DNA of 64,000 bases from Paraburkholderia fungorum (lineage in GTDB: Bacteria; Pseudomonadota; Gammaproteobacteria; Burkholderiales; Burkholderiaceae). The stretch is from assembly GCF_003610895.1 (NCBI RefSeq), contig NZ_MCAS01000017.1, positions 62,001 to 126,000 of the forward strand. Direction: 5' to 3'. A program made the translations under genes and the position numbers. Below the pieces are notes generated by a model. It was not told the DNA's origin, searched no databases, and saw only the letters and a program-made list of their open reading frames with translations. Positions 1 to 8,251 of this stretch are shown here, in pieces. Every line of letters starts with the position of its first letter. The stretch's first letter is position 1.

Positions 1-426
1 CGTATACGTGGTCGCACTACCACTGACGCAGACCTCGCCTTTCTGATTCCTGATCGATATCTCGATCGTGCAGATCGGCTTATCCTCGCGAACCGTCTTG
101 AGCTCGACGCGCCCGGTGATCGTATCGCCAACATACACCGCTTTGGAAAACTTCATCTCCATGCCGAGAAAGACGGTACCCGGTCCCGGCAGGTCTTCGG
201 CAACGAGGGCATTCAGAATGCCGGTCGTCACGCCCCCCTGCACGATCAGGCCGCCGAACATCGAGCCACGCGCCAGCTCTTCGTCGTAGTGCAACGGATT
301 GCGATCGCCCGAAATCTCGGTGAACAGTTCAATGTCACGCATGCTCATCGTCTTGTTGCGCTCCGCTATCGCACCCGCCGCGGGCATACCGCGAATCGTG
401 CCGGTCCAACCATTCTTGTCGCTCAT
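1..426 (-). CDS. MaoC-family enoyl-CoA hydratase, 3' end outside window
   Basis: The reading frame is open from an ATG at 426 to the window edge, giving the first 142 residues. It shows the hydratase-2 signature: FTEISGDRNPLHYDEE places the catalytic Asp at residue 41 and His at 46, followed by a FGGLIVQGG segment. MaoC hydratases add water to trans-2-enoyl-CoA in the cytoplasm. It is the most downstream visible gene of a minus-strand operon, 15 bp after the thiolase stop, so it probably acts on the same acyl-CoA as its neighbours. A GGAGGAGC ribosome-binding site precedes the ATG. Confidence 0.85.
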   Translation of the reverse strand, partial: MSDKNGWTGTIRGMPAAGAIAERNKTMSMRDIELFTEISGDRNPLHYDEELARGSMFGGLIVQGGVTTGILNALVAEDLPGPGTVFLGMEMKFSKAVYVGDTITGRVELKTVREDKPICTIEISIRNQKGEVCVSGSATTYT

Positions 427-441
427 TTGCGCTCCTCCTGT

Positions 442-1614
442 TCATTGAAAACCGGTGTTCTCGATCAACACCGCCAGACCTTGGCCGCCGCCTCCGCATA
501 GCGAAGCGATACCACGCCGCGCACCGCGCCGCCTGAGCTCCAGCGCCAGCGTAAGCAACAGGCGAAAACCGGAGGCGCCGAGTGGATGACCAATCGCAAT
601 AGCGCCACCATTCACATTCACGACGTCCGCCGGCAAACCGAGCTCACGCGCGGACGCAATCGCCACCGACGCAAACGCCTCGTTGATCTCGTAGAGATCG
701 ATATCCGATACACGCAGGTTCTGCTTTTGCAGCAGCAGCCGGATCGCCGCCGCAGGTTTCAGATGCAATGTCGCGTCCGGGCCGGCCACCCAGCCCCAAT
801 CGACGATACGGGCCAGCGGTTGATTTCCTTGCCGCGCGACGACCGCTCCGCTGACGACGATCCCGGCGCTCGCACCATCGGACATCTGTGAAGCGTTGGC
901 CGCGGTGATCGTGCCGTCCGGAGAAAAAGCAGGCTTCAGCGCGGCAATCGCGGCTAAGGAAGCATCGCCGCGAATGCCTTGATCCGACGACACACGCACG
1001 CCATCGCACACTATCGGCACGAGTTCGTTTTCCTCGCGAAACGCAACGCTCCTTGCCGCGCGCTGCTGTGACAGCATGGCCCATTCATCCTGCTCCTGCC
1101 GGCCAATACCGAGCGCGCGGTTGCACTGTTCCGACAAGTCGCCCATTGAAAGACCGGAGATCGCGCAACTCAGGCCATCGTTTTGCAAGGCACTGCGCAG
1201 CGGCGCGTCCGGTGGATCGAATTCACCCGGCGCCAGCCGCGCGGCGTGTGACATCGAATCGAATCCGCCCACCAGGTACTGGTTTCCTTCTCCACCGCGT
1301 ATCCGCCGTGTTGCGTCGCACACTGCTTCAAGACTCGCGAGACATACGCTGTTGAGCGTGAGTGCCGGTGTGGACGGATCGACGCCGGCGCGCACCGCCG
1401 CAATGCGCGCTGGATTCTGTCCGAGCCCGGCCTGCACGACCACGCCGAACAGCGCCGCATCGGGCCGCGCCGCGCCAGGATGCCGCGCGATCATTTCACC
1501 GATCACGTGCTGCCCGAGTTGCAACGAATCGAGCGCGGCCAATGCGCCGCGATACTTTCCGAACGGAGTGCGCCGGCCATCCAGCAGATAGGCTTGTCGC
1601 GCATCGAGACTCAT
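442..1614 (-). CDS. thiolase family protein (acetyl-CoA acyltransferase)
   Basis: A 390-residue protein of normal thiolase length. The nucleophilic Cys is at residue 91 (NSVCLASLEA), the His is in GGAIAIGHPLGASG near residue 345, and the second Cys is in SLCGGGGQG near 375. All thiolytic residues are therefore present. Thiolases cleave 3-ketoacyl-CoA with CoA to give acetyl-CoA and a shortened acyl-CoA. Its start overlaps the stop of the DUF35 gene by four bases (ATGA), which indicates translational coupling. It is a separate enzyme from the cysteine-less thiolase-like protein two genes upstream. Substrate chain length cannot be read from the sequence. Confidence 0.9.
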   Translation of the reverse strand: MSLDARQAYLLDGRRTPFGKYRGALAALDSLQLGQHVIGEMIARHPGAARPDAALFGVVVQAGLGQNPARIAAVRAGVDPSTPALTLNSVCLASLEAVCDATRRIRGGEGNQYLVGGFDSMSHAARLAPGEFDPPDAPLRSALQNDGLSCAISGLSMGDLSEQCNRALGIGRQEQDEWAMLSQQRAARSVAFREENELVPIVCDGVRVSSDQGIRGDASLAAIAALKPAFSPDGTITAANASQMSDGASAGIVVSGAVVARQGNQPLARIVDWGWVAGPDATLHLKPAAAIRLLLQKQNLRVSDIDLYEINEAFASVAIASARELGLPADVVNVNGGAIAIGHPLGASGFRLLLTLALELRRRGARRGIASLCGGGGQGLAVLIENTGFQ

Positions 1615-2066
1615 GCTTGGCTGCTCCCGGCTGTCGATTCAATGGCCCCTGACTGCAAGCGGAAGAACGGCAGGATGTGCTTGCCGACCTGCGTGCAACT
1701 CACCTGCACGAGTTGGCCGACCTTGACAGCCTCGGTGTCCGCACCGGTCATCTGACTCAGCATCGTGGGGCCCTCCTTGAGTTCGATCAGCGCGATTACA
1801 TACGGCGCGGCCTCGGTCCACGCAAAGTGCCCCGGCCGGTGAATGACCGAAAAACTCTTGACGACGCCGTCACCACTGGCGCGTCGCCATGTTGTCCGCT
1901 CGCTCCAGCAATGCGGACAGAAGGCACGCGGATAAAAGAAGTATCGCGCGCATGCATCGCACTGCTGCAGCGCGAGTTCGCCTTCACGCGCCGCTGCCCA
2001 GAATGGCGCACTGATGCGGGTGGTGGTCGGGCCGGGAACGATCAGGCCTTCATAGGATTCGATCAC
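1611..2066 (-). CDS. DUF35 Zn-ribbon/OB-fold acyl-CoA-associated protein
   Basis: A 151-residue protein with an N-terminal rubredoxin-like zinc ribbon (CDAC and CPHC pairs, roughly residues 37-55) followed by an OB-fold. This is the DUF35 architecture. DUF35 proteins partner thiolase-like enzymes; ChsH2 in steroid side-chain degradation, for example, complexes with the Ltp2 aldolase. The gene overlaps both the thiolase-like gene upstream and the thiolase downstream by four bases each. That tight coupling supports a physical partnership with the 2063-3220 product. Confidence 0.88.
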   Translation of the reverse strand: MIESYEGLIVPGPTTTRISAPFWAAAREGELALQQCDACARYFFYPRAFCPHCWSERTTWRRASGDGVVKSFSVIHRPGHFAWTEAAPYVIALIELKEGPTMLSQMTGADTEAVKVGQLVQVSCTQVGKHILPFFRLQSGAIESTAGSSQA

Positions 2067-3220
2067 GAGTCGGCTCCCAGAACGAGTGCGGTGGCTTCAC
2101 TGACGGTCGCACCGTTGCCGGTGACAAGCGCCGTCTGAGCATTGGCGATCTGTCTCGCGCCCGCTTCGTGACGCAGTTGCCGGACCGCCTCGACGATATG
2201 CGTCATGCCGCCCGCCAGATCGGCCTGTCCGCAGCCAAGCTGGCCGCCGTGCGTGTTCAAGGGAAAATCGCCATCGTGGCCGAACGTGTGCCCGTCCATC
2301 CAGTGGCCAAACTGTCCGGGCGCGCAGAGGCCGGCGTCCTCGATCGTCAGCGCGACCATGATCGTGTAGCAATCGTAGAACGACAGCAGGCTCATCTCGG
2401 CGGCGCTCAGTCCGGCACGTGCCAAAGCATGTTGCATCGCGGGCTTCAACGGCCCCGAGGTCAGCGAAGGTGCCTGACTGATCGCACGATGCGTGAGTTT
2501 TTCGCCCGCGCCAAGCAGATGCACGGGGGGATGCTTCAGCGATTTCGCGCGTTCCGGACTGACAACCACCACCGCCGCGCCGCCTGCCACCGGCATGACG
2601 ATCTCAAACAGATGCAGCGGACTGGCGATCACCGGCGACGCCAGCACTTCCTCGGGACTAGCCGGCTGGCCGTAGAAAATCGCGTCGGGATTGAGCTGCG
2701 CGTTCTGTCGGGCAAGCGATGCAATGCGTGCGAATTGCCACGGCGTAGAGCCGAATTCGGCCATGTGCCGCTGCATCGGCAACGCGTAGGAAATATTGGC
2801 GCCGGACGCGCCGAACGGCACATCAAACTCACGAATCGGATTGCGGTTCGGCGAGCGCGGCGGTTCCGCTTCGCGCACATTCGCGAGCACGCAAACCACG
2901 GCATCGCACATGCCGGCAGCTATCGCGGCTGCAGCACGCCATACCATGCCCGCACCGCTGGCGCCGCCCAGGTCCACCACATTCGACATACGCGGCTGCA
3001 AACCGAGATACTCGGCAACCGTGGCCGGCACATGCTGCGGCGTTTCACCAACCTGCGGGCCGACCAGCAGGCCGTCGATCGCGTCCTTATCCAGACCGGC
3101 ATCGGCAACGGCGAGCCGGACCGCTTGCGCAATGAATTCGAGTGTCGTGGCGCCTTCCGTGCGCCGCACCGGTTTCAGTTCGCCGATGCCGGCGATGGCG
3201 CCCATCGATCGACGGTTCAT
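2063..3220 (-). CDS. thiolase-like (SCP-x/Ltp2-type) protein lacking thiolase catalytic Cys and His
   Basis: I chose the ATG at 3220 (385 residues) because it overlaps the aacS stop as ATGA; a frame extension upstream to 3262 is less likely. The fold is that of SCP-x-type thiolases, but the nucleophile region reads VVDLGGASGAG (about residues 82-91) with Gly where the Cys should be. The C-terminal GHP motif is replaced by GCGQA after NTHGGQ. A Tyr-rich stretch (SFYDCYTIM) is present. These features match Ltp2-like retro-aldolases, which cleave a beta-hydroxyacyl-CoA with a DUF35 partner. The family assignment is solid; the aldolase role is inference. Confidence 0.8.
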   Translation of the reverse strand: MNRRSMGAIAGIGELKPVRRTEGATTLEFIAQAVRLAVADAGLDKDAIDGLLVGPQVGETPQHVPATVAEYLGLQPRMSNVVDLGGASGAGMVWRAAAAIAAGMCDAVVCVLANVREAEPPRSPNRNPIREFDVPFGASGANISYALPMQRHMAEFGSTPWQFARIASLARQNAQLNPDAIFYGQPASPEEVLASPVIASPLHLFEIVMPVAGGAAVVVVSPERAKSLKHPPVHLLGAGEKLTHRAISQAPSLTSGPLKPAMQHALARAGLSAAEMSLLSFYDCYTIMVALTIEDAGLCAPGQFGHWMDGHTFGHDGDFPLNTHGGQLGCGQADLAGGMTHIVEAVRQLRHEAGARQIANAQTALVTGNGATVSEATALVLGADS

Positions 3221-5181
3221 GCGTGCTCCTCGATGCGCAGCGCTGCGTACTCGCCAAGGCAATCAGGATTGGCGAGCGAACCGAGGTTCTTTACTGGCTT
3301 ACCGGCGACGACCGAGCGCGCCGCCCCTTCGACCCGCTTGCCGTTGATCGTATAAGGCACGGCGCTCACCTGATAAACATGCCGCGGTACGTGACGTGGC
3401 GAGGCCTTCTGCCGTACTTCGCTGCGCAGTTTTGCGACGAAGACCTCGTCCATTGCGTGGCCTTCTTTCATCACCACACAAAGTACGACTTCTTCGTCGT
3501 CAGGAATCGCGCGGCCGAACACGATGCAGTCCTGAATCTCCGGCTGCGCCTCGACGACCCGATAGATCTCCGCTGTGCCGATCCGCACGCCGCCGGGTTT
3601 GAGCGTGGTATCCGTGCGCCCGTAGATAATCACCGAGTCACGCGCCGTCTGCTCGGCCAGATCGCCATGCGTCCAGATACCTGGGCGTGCTTCGTAATAA
3701 GCCGCGTGGAAACGCGCGTCGCCATTGTCGCCCCAGAAGGTCAACGGCGCGCTCGGGAACGGCTCGGTGCAGACCAGATCGCCCTTGCGCCCGATTACCG
3801 ACGCTCCGCGTTCATCGAGCACGTCGACCGCCATGCCGAGCCCCTTGCACGCAATTTCGCCACGCCGTACCGGGTGAAGCGGCGAGCCGAGCACGAAACA
3901 GCCGATGATCTCCGTGCCGCCCGAGATCGACGCAAACATCATGTCGTTGCTGACCGCCCGATAAAGCCAGTCGAACTGTTCCGCCGACACCGGCGCGCCG
4001 GCCGACAGCACACTGCGCAACGCGCTCAGGTCGTGCAGCCGGCCGGGTTCGTAGTACGCTTCGGCAAGCGAGGCAAGATAACGCGGACTGGTGCCGAAAT
4101 GCGTGACCCTGGCTTTCTCAGCCACGCGCCACAACACACCATTGTCGAGACCATCTTCCCGTTTGACGATCGGCGCGCCGTCGTACAGCACCACGGCCGC
4201 GTGACTCGCCAGGCCTGAAATCACCCAGTGATACATCATCCAGGCCGTATTCGTGTACCAGCTCATCACGTCGCCCGGACGCACGTCGCAATGGAGCATG
4301 TGCTCCTTGCGGTGTTGCAGCAATACGCCACCCGTCGTGTGCACGATACCCTTCGGCAATCCGGTCGTGCCCGAGGTGAACATCACATACAGTGGATGCG
4401 CGAACGGCACACGTTCGAAGGTGAGCGTCGCGCCGGTGTCGTCGCACATGGCGTTCCAGGTCAGGCAGTCCACGCCGTGTGCCGCCAGTGGACCGGGTTC
4501 GTCGGCGGTCACCACCAGATGCTCGAGACCGGCGAGGCCCTTCATCACCAGCGCGAGGTTCTCGTCGAGTGTGAAGCGCTTGCCGTTATAGACATACGAA
4601 CGCGCGGCGATCAGTACTTTCGGATTGACCTGACCCGCACGGTCGATGATGCCCGGCGCGCCGAAGTCCGGTGAACAGGACGCCCACACTGCGCCAAGCG
4701 AAGCCGTTGCGAGCAGCGCGACCAGGGCGTCGACGTTGTTCGGCAAAATGCCCGCGACGCAATCGCCACGCGCCACACCCAGCCGCTTCAACCCGGACTG
4801 CGCCCGCGCGACGAGCGCGCGCAGTTCGCCCATCGTGACGCGTCGCAAGCCGCCGTCTTCGCCGGCTTCGATCACGGCCAGACGCGTGTCGTCGCCACAC
4901 AGCAGATTCTCGGCAAAATTGAGCGACGCCTGCGGATACCAGCGCGCGCCGAACATCTCGTTCTCGCCCGCGCGTTCAAGCGCGACCTCCCCGCGTTCGC
5001 CGATCACCCCGGTGAAGTCCCAAACCGCATTCCAGAAAGCGTCGAACTCGCTGATCGACCAGCGATGCAGCGTGGCGTAATCGGCAGGGTCGAAACCATA
5101 GGCTGTCGCGAAGCGCGCGAGGTTCGAGCCGGTCAGTTCGTCGTGCCCTGGCTGCCAGAGCGGCGCGGTATCGCTGTTCAT
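3217..5181 (-). CDS. aacS: acetoacetyl-CoA synthetase (acetoacetate-CoA ligase)
   Basis: The start at 5181 gives 654 residues, the usual AacS length, and is preceded by TTGGAG. The adenylation motif FTSGTTGLPKGIVH, the GGTEI motif, the YGRTDTTLKPGGVRIG hinge and the C-terminal NGKRVE lysine segment are all present, as in ANL-superfamily ligases. The closest pattern is AacS rather than acetyl-CoA synthetase, because of the N-terminal domain and the long C-terminal tail ending LGEYAAL. The enzyme would activate acetoacetate with ATP and CoA in the cytosol. It leads the operon that runs to the left edge. The frame extends upstream to 5400, but that part is probably untranslated. Confidence 0.93.
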   Translation of the reverse strand: MNSDTAPLWQPGHDELTGSNLARFATAYGFDPADYATLHRWSISEFDAFWNAVWDFTGVIGERGEVALERAGENEMFGARWYPQASLNFAENLLCGDDTRLAVIEAGEDGGLRRVTMGELRALVARAQSGLKRLGVARGDCVAGILPNNVDALVALLATASLGAVWASCSPDFGAPGIIDRAGQVNPKVLIAARSYVYNGKRFTLDENLALVMKGLAGLEHLVVTADEPGPLAAHGVDCLTWNAMCDDTGATLTFERVPFAHPLYVMFTSGTTGLPKGIVHTTGGVLLQHRKEHMLHCDVRPGDVMSWYTNTAWMMYHWVISGLASHAAVVLYDGAPIVKREDGLDNGVLWRVAEKARVTHFGTSPRYLASLAEAYYEPGRLHDLSALRSVLSAGAPVSAEQFDWLYRAVSNDMMFASISGGTEIIGCFVLGSPLHPVRRGEIACKGLGMAVDVLDERGASVIGRKGDLVCTEPFPSAPLTFWGDNGDARFHAAYYEARPGIWTHGDLAEQTARDSVIIYGRTDTTLKPGGVRIGTAEIYRVVEAQPEIQDCIVFGRAIPDDEEVVLCVVMKEGHAMDEVFVAKLRSEVRQKASPRHVPRHVYQVSAVPYTINGKRVEGAARSVVAGKPVKNLGSLANPDCLGEYAALRIEEHA

Positions 5182-5257
5182 ACGTCTCCAAAGAATGTCT
5201 GCGATGACTTGAATGGTGTGTACGGCCGCGATCGCGCCACGGTTTTCTGGCCAAATA

Positions 5258-5277
5258 TGGACCGACTGATCGGTACA
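5258..5277 (-). promoter_or_regulatory. operator-like inverted repeat upstream of aacS
   Basis: The sequence TGGACCGACTGATCGGTACA is an interrupted inverted repeat lying 77 bp upstream of the aacS start. It matches the repeat at 6591-6610 in both arms (TGKACCG, six bases, CGGTACA). An ACCG/CGGT dyad is common among TetR-family operators. The protein that binds it is not identified here. Confidence 0.6.
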
Positions 5278-5410
5278 ATATGTTGCGCGAATCGCCCTGT
5301 CAAAACATTTTGCGCTGGGGTTTACGACAACCTGTAAGACGACCTGCCGAATCGCCCGGCTCGCGACGCATACGCATACGTCGTGAACCGGGCGACGCAA
5401 ACGCGGATCG

Positions 5411-6202
5411 CTATGCCCCGGTGCGAGCGTGCGCCGTCACGTGGATCCTGCTGTACGCGGTGCTGTAAAGACACTTGTAGTACTCGAGCGGCAAATGGTC
5501 GCCCGTACGGCCAATCGACTCGATCGCGACCACCGCCTGGCCGTCCGACAGCTTCAGCAGCGCCGCCTGCTCCGCGGTGGGAACGGCCGCCTCGAACCAG
5601 CGCTCCGAAAAATCGATGCGCAAACCGTAGCGCTCGGACATCACGTCATAGGCGGAGACGTTGTCGGCGATCAGCGCCTCGAGACCCGGCACGCGATGTC
5701 CGGCCAGTACGAGCCAGGACAGCGCGGTCGGCACGTCGTCGACCGAGTAAAGACGGTAGAGCCGCAGCACGTCAGCGCCCGGCGGCAGCGCGAGCACCTC
5801 ACGCTCGTGCTGCGTCGGCTTGTCGCGCGACATGGACAACACGTGCGTCGTGACCCGATGCCCGCGGCTGATTTCGCCGAACAGGCTCTCGTTCATCGAA
5901 GCGAACTCGACATCGGTCTTTCGTGGCGTGACGTAAATGCCCTGCCTCGGCACCTTGGTGATGAGCCCGGTTTTGACCATCGCGTCGAGCGCGAGCCGGA
6001 CGATCGGCCGCGAGACGCCTAGCAATTCGCACAGGTTCTGCTCCGACGGCACACGTGCGTTCGGGCCGATGCCCGGATGACCGATGGCGGCCTCGAGCGT
6101 GTTCTTGACCTGCACCCAGAGCGGCAACGGACTGTCGCGATCGAGTGCGTGCGCATCGCGCAACAGGTCGTGGAGATCGATGTTTTCAGAGGTAACTGAC
6201 AT
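5411..6202 (-). CDS. GntR-family (HutC/UTRA) transcriptional regulator
   Basis: A 263-residue protein with an N-terminal winged helix (about residues 25-95, including VPSEQNLCELLGVSRPIVRLAL and GIYV) and a C-terminal UTRA ligand-binding domain. This is the HutC/FarR/NagR subfamily. It sits between the aacS operon and the divergent sugar operon. A dyad resembling NagR/DasR sites lies 109 bp upstream of its start, between it and the sugar operon. A plausible role is repression of the sugar operon until an intermediate binds the UTRA domain; the ligand is unknown. Confidence 0.88.
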   Translation of the reverse strand: MSVTSENIDLHDLLRDAHALDRDSPLPLWVQVKNTLEAAIGHPGIGPNARVPSEQNLCELLGVSRPIVRLALDAMVKTGLITKVPRQGIYVTPRKTDVEFASMNESLFGEISRGHRVTTHVLSMSRDKPTQHEREVLALPPGADVLRLYRLYSVDDVPTALSWLVLAGHRVPGLEALIADNVSAYDVMSERYGLRIDFSERWFEAAVPTAEQAALLKLSDGQAVVAIESIGRTGDHLPLEYYKCLYSTAYSRIHVTAHARTGA

Positions 6203-6310
6203 AACTGACCAAGATGGATTCGCTTCGATTATCCGGCATACGGAACAACCCTGAGCCCTGCAAAACCTGAAAAAAGCGTCTTGACTTTGCTCCGGTCACC
6301 GACCATTATT

Positions 6311-6337
6311 CTGGTTATAACCAGCTGGTACTAACCA
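6311..6337. promoter_or_regulatory. probable GntR operator: perfect 14-bp palindrome plus adjacent half-perfect copy
   Basis: CTGGTTATAACCAG (6311-6324) is a perfect palindrome. It is followed directly by CTGGTACTAACCA (6325-6337), which repeats the TGGT...ACCA arms. HutC-subfamily regulators such as NagR and DasR bind TGGTCTAGACCA-type sites, so the GntR protein at 5411-6202 is the natural candidate. The 438-bp gap 6203-6640 that holds this site contains no convincing gene beyond the short ORF at 6383. Confidence 0.65.
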
Positions 6338-6382
6338 CGTCAAGCGCTGAATTCGATAAGCGCGGATTCATGGAGACACGCA

Positions 6383-6511
6383 ATGCCCAAGCCTCGCTGC
6401 TTTTTCCGCTGTGGCGCCCTGCCGCGCCATCCGGGGCGAGTCCGTGTTGCGGGCGGCCGCTTTGCTACGTCCCCTGCGGTCCCGCAACAAGCACTCCGCG
6501 CCCAGTCTTAA
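6383..6511 (+). CDS. possible 42-residue small ORF
   Basis: An ATG preceded by TGGAGACACGCA, a good Shine-Dalgarno match and spacing, opens a 42-codon frame ending at TAA. The product is basic and Cys-containing, starts MPKPRCFFRCG and has no recognisable domain. It lies just downstream of the probable GntR operators. It could be a short leader peptide, a real small protein or the remnant of a displaced gene. Composition alone cannot separate these. Confidence 0.3.
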   Translation: MPKPRCFFRCGALPRHPGRVRVAGGRFATSPAVPQQALRAQS

Positions 6512-6590
6512 CCCGTCTCAATCCAGTAGATCGATAGCTTCCCGTTGCCACCGCAGGTCCGGCATTGAAGTGTGAATTGTCGATCTAATC

Positions 6591-6610
6591 TGTACCGTTC
6601 GGTCGGTACA
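6591..6610 (+). promoter_or_regulatory. operator-like inverted repeat upstream of the sugar operon
   Basis: TGTACCGTTCGGTCGGTACA has perfect 7-bp arms (TGTACCG and CGGTACA) separated by six bases. It ends 30 bp before the first SDR start codon, where a bound protein would block transcription. It matches the repeat upstream of aacS, so one regulator may control both operons. Confidence 0.65.
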
Positions 6611-6640
6611 AGTCTTCGTCGATGTCGACACGAGGAGATC

Positions 6641-7468
6641 ATGAGCAGCATGCAAGTTGAAGCCGGACAGGCCGGCGGCATTGAAAACCACGCTTCCGGC
6701 TACCGGAGCCGATTCGCTCTCGACGGACAGATCGCGGTGGTCACCGGCGCAGCCAGCGGAATTGGTCTCGAATCCGCCCGTGCGTTGGCGCAATGCGGCG
6801 CACGCATCGTCCTGCTCGATCGCGATACACAAGCGCTGGAGCGTGCCGTTCAGACCTTGCGGGATGAACGACTCGCGGCGTCGGCGCATACCGTCGACGT
6901 CACCGACCCGGCCGCGCTGCAAAGCATTGCGGATCGGGTAGTCAGCGAGCACGGACAGGTCGACGTGCTGGTGAACAGCGCAGGCATCGCCCGCCTGAAC
7001 GCGGCACTCGATACGCCGGATGAGGAATGGCGCCAGGTGATGGACATCAATGTGAACGGTCTTTTCTGGGCTTCCCGTGCGTTCGGCCGGCATATGGTCG
7101 CGCGCCGCTCGGGCAGCATCGTGAACCTCGGCTCCATGTCCGGAGTGATCGTCAACCGGCCGCAAACCGCGGCGTCCTATATGACCAGCAAGGGCGCCGT
7201 TCACATGCTGACCAAAGCACTGGCCACCGAGTGGGCGCGCGACAACGTCCGCGTGAACGCGCTGGCGCCAGGCTATATCGGCACGGAAATGACGCTTGCC
7301 ATGCGCGCGCGCCCCGAACTCTTCGACGTCTGGATGGACATGACGCCAATGGCCCGCTGCGGCGAGCCGCGCGAAGTGGCCTCGGCAGTCGTCTTTCTCG
7401 CGTCTCCCGCCTCTTCGTATATGACGGGTTCCATCGTCCCGGTGGACGGTGGCTACACCTCCTGGTAA
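6641..7468 (+). CDS. SDR-family NAD(P)-dependent oxidoreductase, first gene of sugar operon
   Basis: The ATG at 6641 follows GAGGAGAT and gives 275 residues; the frame is open further upstream, but that part lies over the operator. The TGAASGIG cofactor loop is at residues 35-42, NSAG is near 112, and the catalytic Tyr180-x3-Lys184 is within SYMTSK. An Asp after the second beta strand (LLDRD) suggests NAD preference. It probably oxidises a polyol or sugar hydroxyl. The next gene, a class II aldolase, begins 22 bp downstream. Confidence 0.88.
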   Translation: MSSMQVEAGQAGGIENHASGYRSRFALDGQIAVVTGAASGIGLESARALAQCGARIVLLDRDTQALERAVQTLRDERLAASAHTVDVTDPAALQSIADRVVSEHGQVDVLVNSAGIARLNAALDTPDEEWRQVMDINVNGLFWASRAFGRHMVARRSGSIVNLGSMSGVIVNRPQTAASYMTSKGAVHMLTKALATEWARDNVRVNALAPGYIGTEMTLAMRARPELFDVWMDMTPMARCGEPREVASAVVFLASPASSYMTGSIVPVDGGYTSW

Positions 7469-7490
7469 TTCCGGCTAACAGGCACACTCC

Positions 7491-8135
7491 ATGAACAGCA
7501 ACGACATCCAGAAGCGCCAGGCAATCATCGACGCGTGCCGCCGCATGAACGCACTAGGCATCAACCAGGGCACGTCAGGCAACATCAGCGTGCGCGAAGA
7601 CGAAGGCATGCTGATCACGCCGACCAGCATGCCCTACGAAACCATGACGCCCGAGGACATCGTATACATGACCCTGGACGGCGAATGCCAGGGCATCCGG
7701 CAGCCCTCGAGCGAATGGCGTTTCCATCTGGACATTCTGCTCGCGCGCCCCGACGTCAACGCGGTCGTGCATGCGCATCCGCCGTACAGCACGTCGCTGT
7801 CGATCCTCGAACAGCGCATTCCGCCGATCCACTATATGGTCGCCGTTGCAGGCGGCAGCGACATTCGTTGCGCGCCCTATGCAACGTTCGGCACAGACGA
7901 GCTCTCGGCCAACGCGGTTGCCGCGCTGCAGGACCGCAAGGCCTGTTTGCTCGCGCATCACGGCATGATCGCCACCGGCACGTCGCTGGATAAGGCGATG
8001 TGGCTGGCCGTCGAAGTGGAAACGCTCGCCCGCCAGTATCTGACCTGCCTGCAGATCGCCGAGCCGCCGTTGCTGTCGGAGCAGGAAATCGAAAGGGTCA
8101 TTTCGAGGATGGCGAACTATGGCCATCAGGATTAG
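7491..8135 (+). CDS. class II aldolase/adducin family protein (fuculose-phosphate aldolase-like)
   Basis: A 214-residue protein the size of L-fuculose-1-phosphate aldolase. It conserves the catalytic Glu at 75 (SSEWRFH), the zinc ligands His94 and His96 (HAHPPYS), and His156 in AHHG, at nearly the same numbering as FucA. Such enzymes split a ketose 1-phosphate into dihydroxyacetone phosphate and an aldehyde. A PfkB kinase and an aldehyde dehydrogenase later in the operon supply the matching steps before and after. The sugar itself cannot be named from sequence. Confidence 0.88.
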   Translation: MNSNDIQKRQAIIDACRRMNALGINQGTSGNISVREDEGMLITPTSMPYETMTPEDIVYMTLDGECQGIRQPSSEWRFHLDILLARPDVNAVVHAHPPYSTSLSILEQRIPPIHYMVAVAGGSDIRCAPYATFGTDELSANAVAALQDRKACLLAHHGMIATGTSLDKAMWLAVEVETLARQYLTCLQIAEPPLLSEQEIERVISRMANYGHQD

Positions 8136-8251
8136 CTGTCGAAACAAAGTGCCGAATCAAACGTCACACGTTAGAAAGAAGCTGTCAAACCCCGGCCTCG
8201 ATCCGTTGTTAAGCAGGCCACAAGACATGTTCACACAATCAGGAGACAGGC

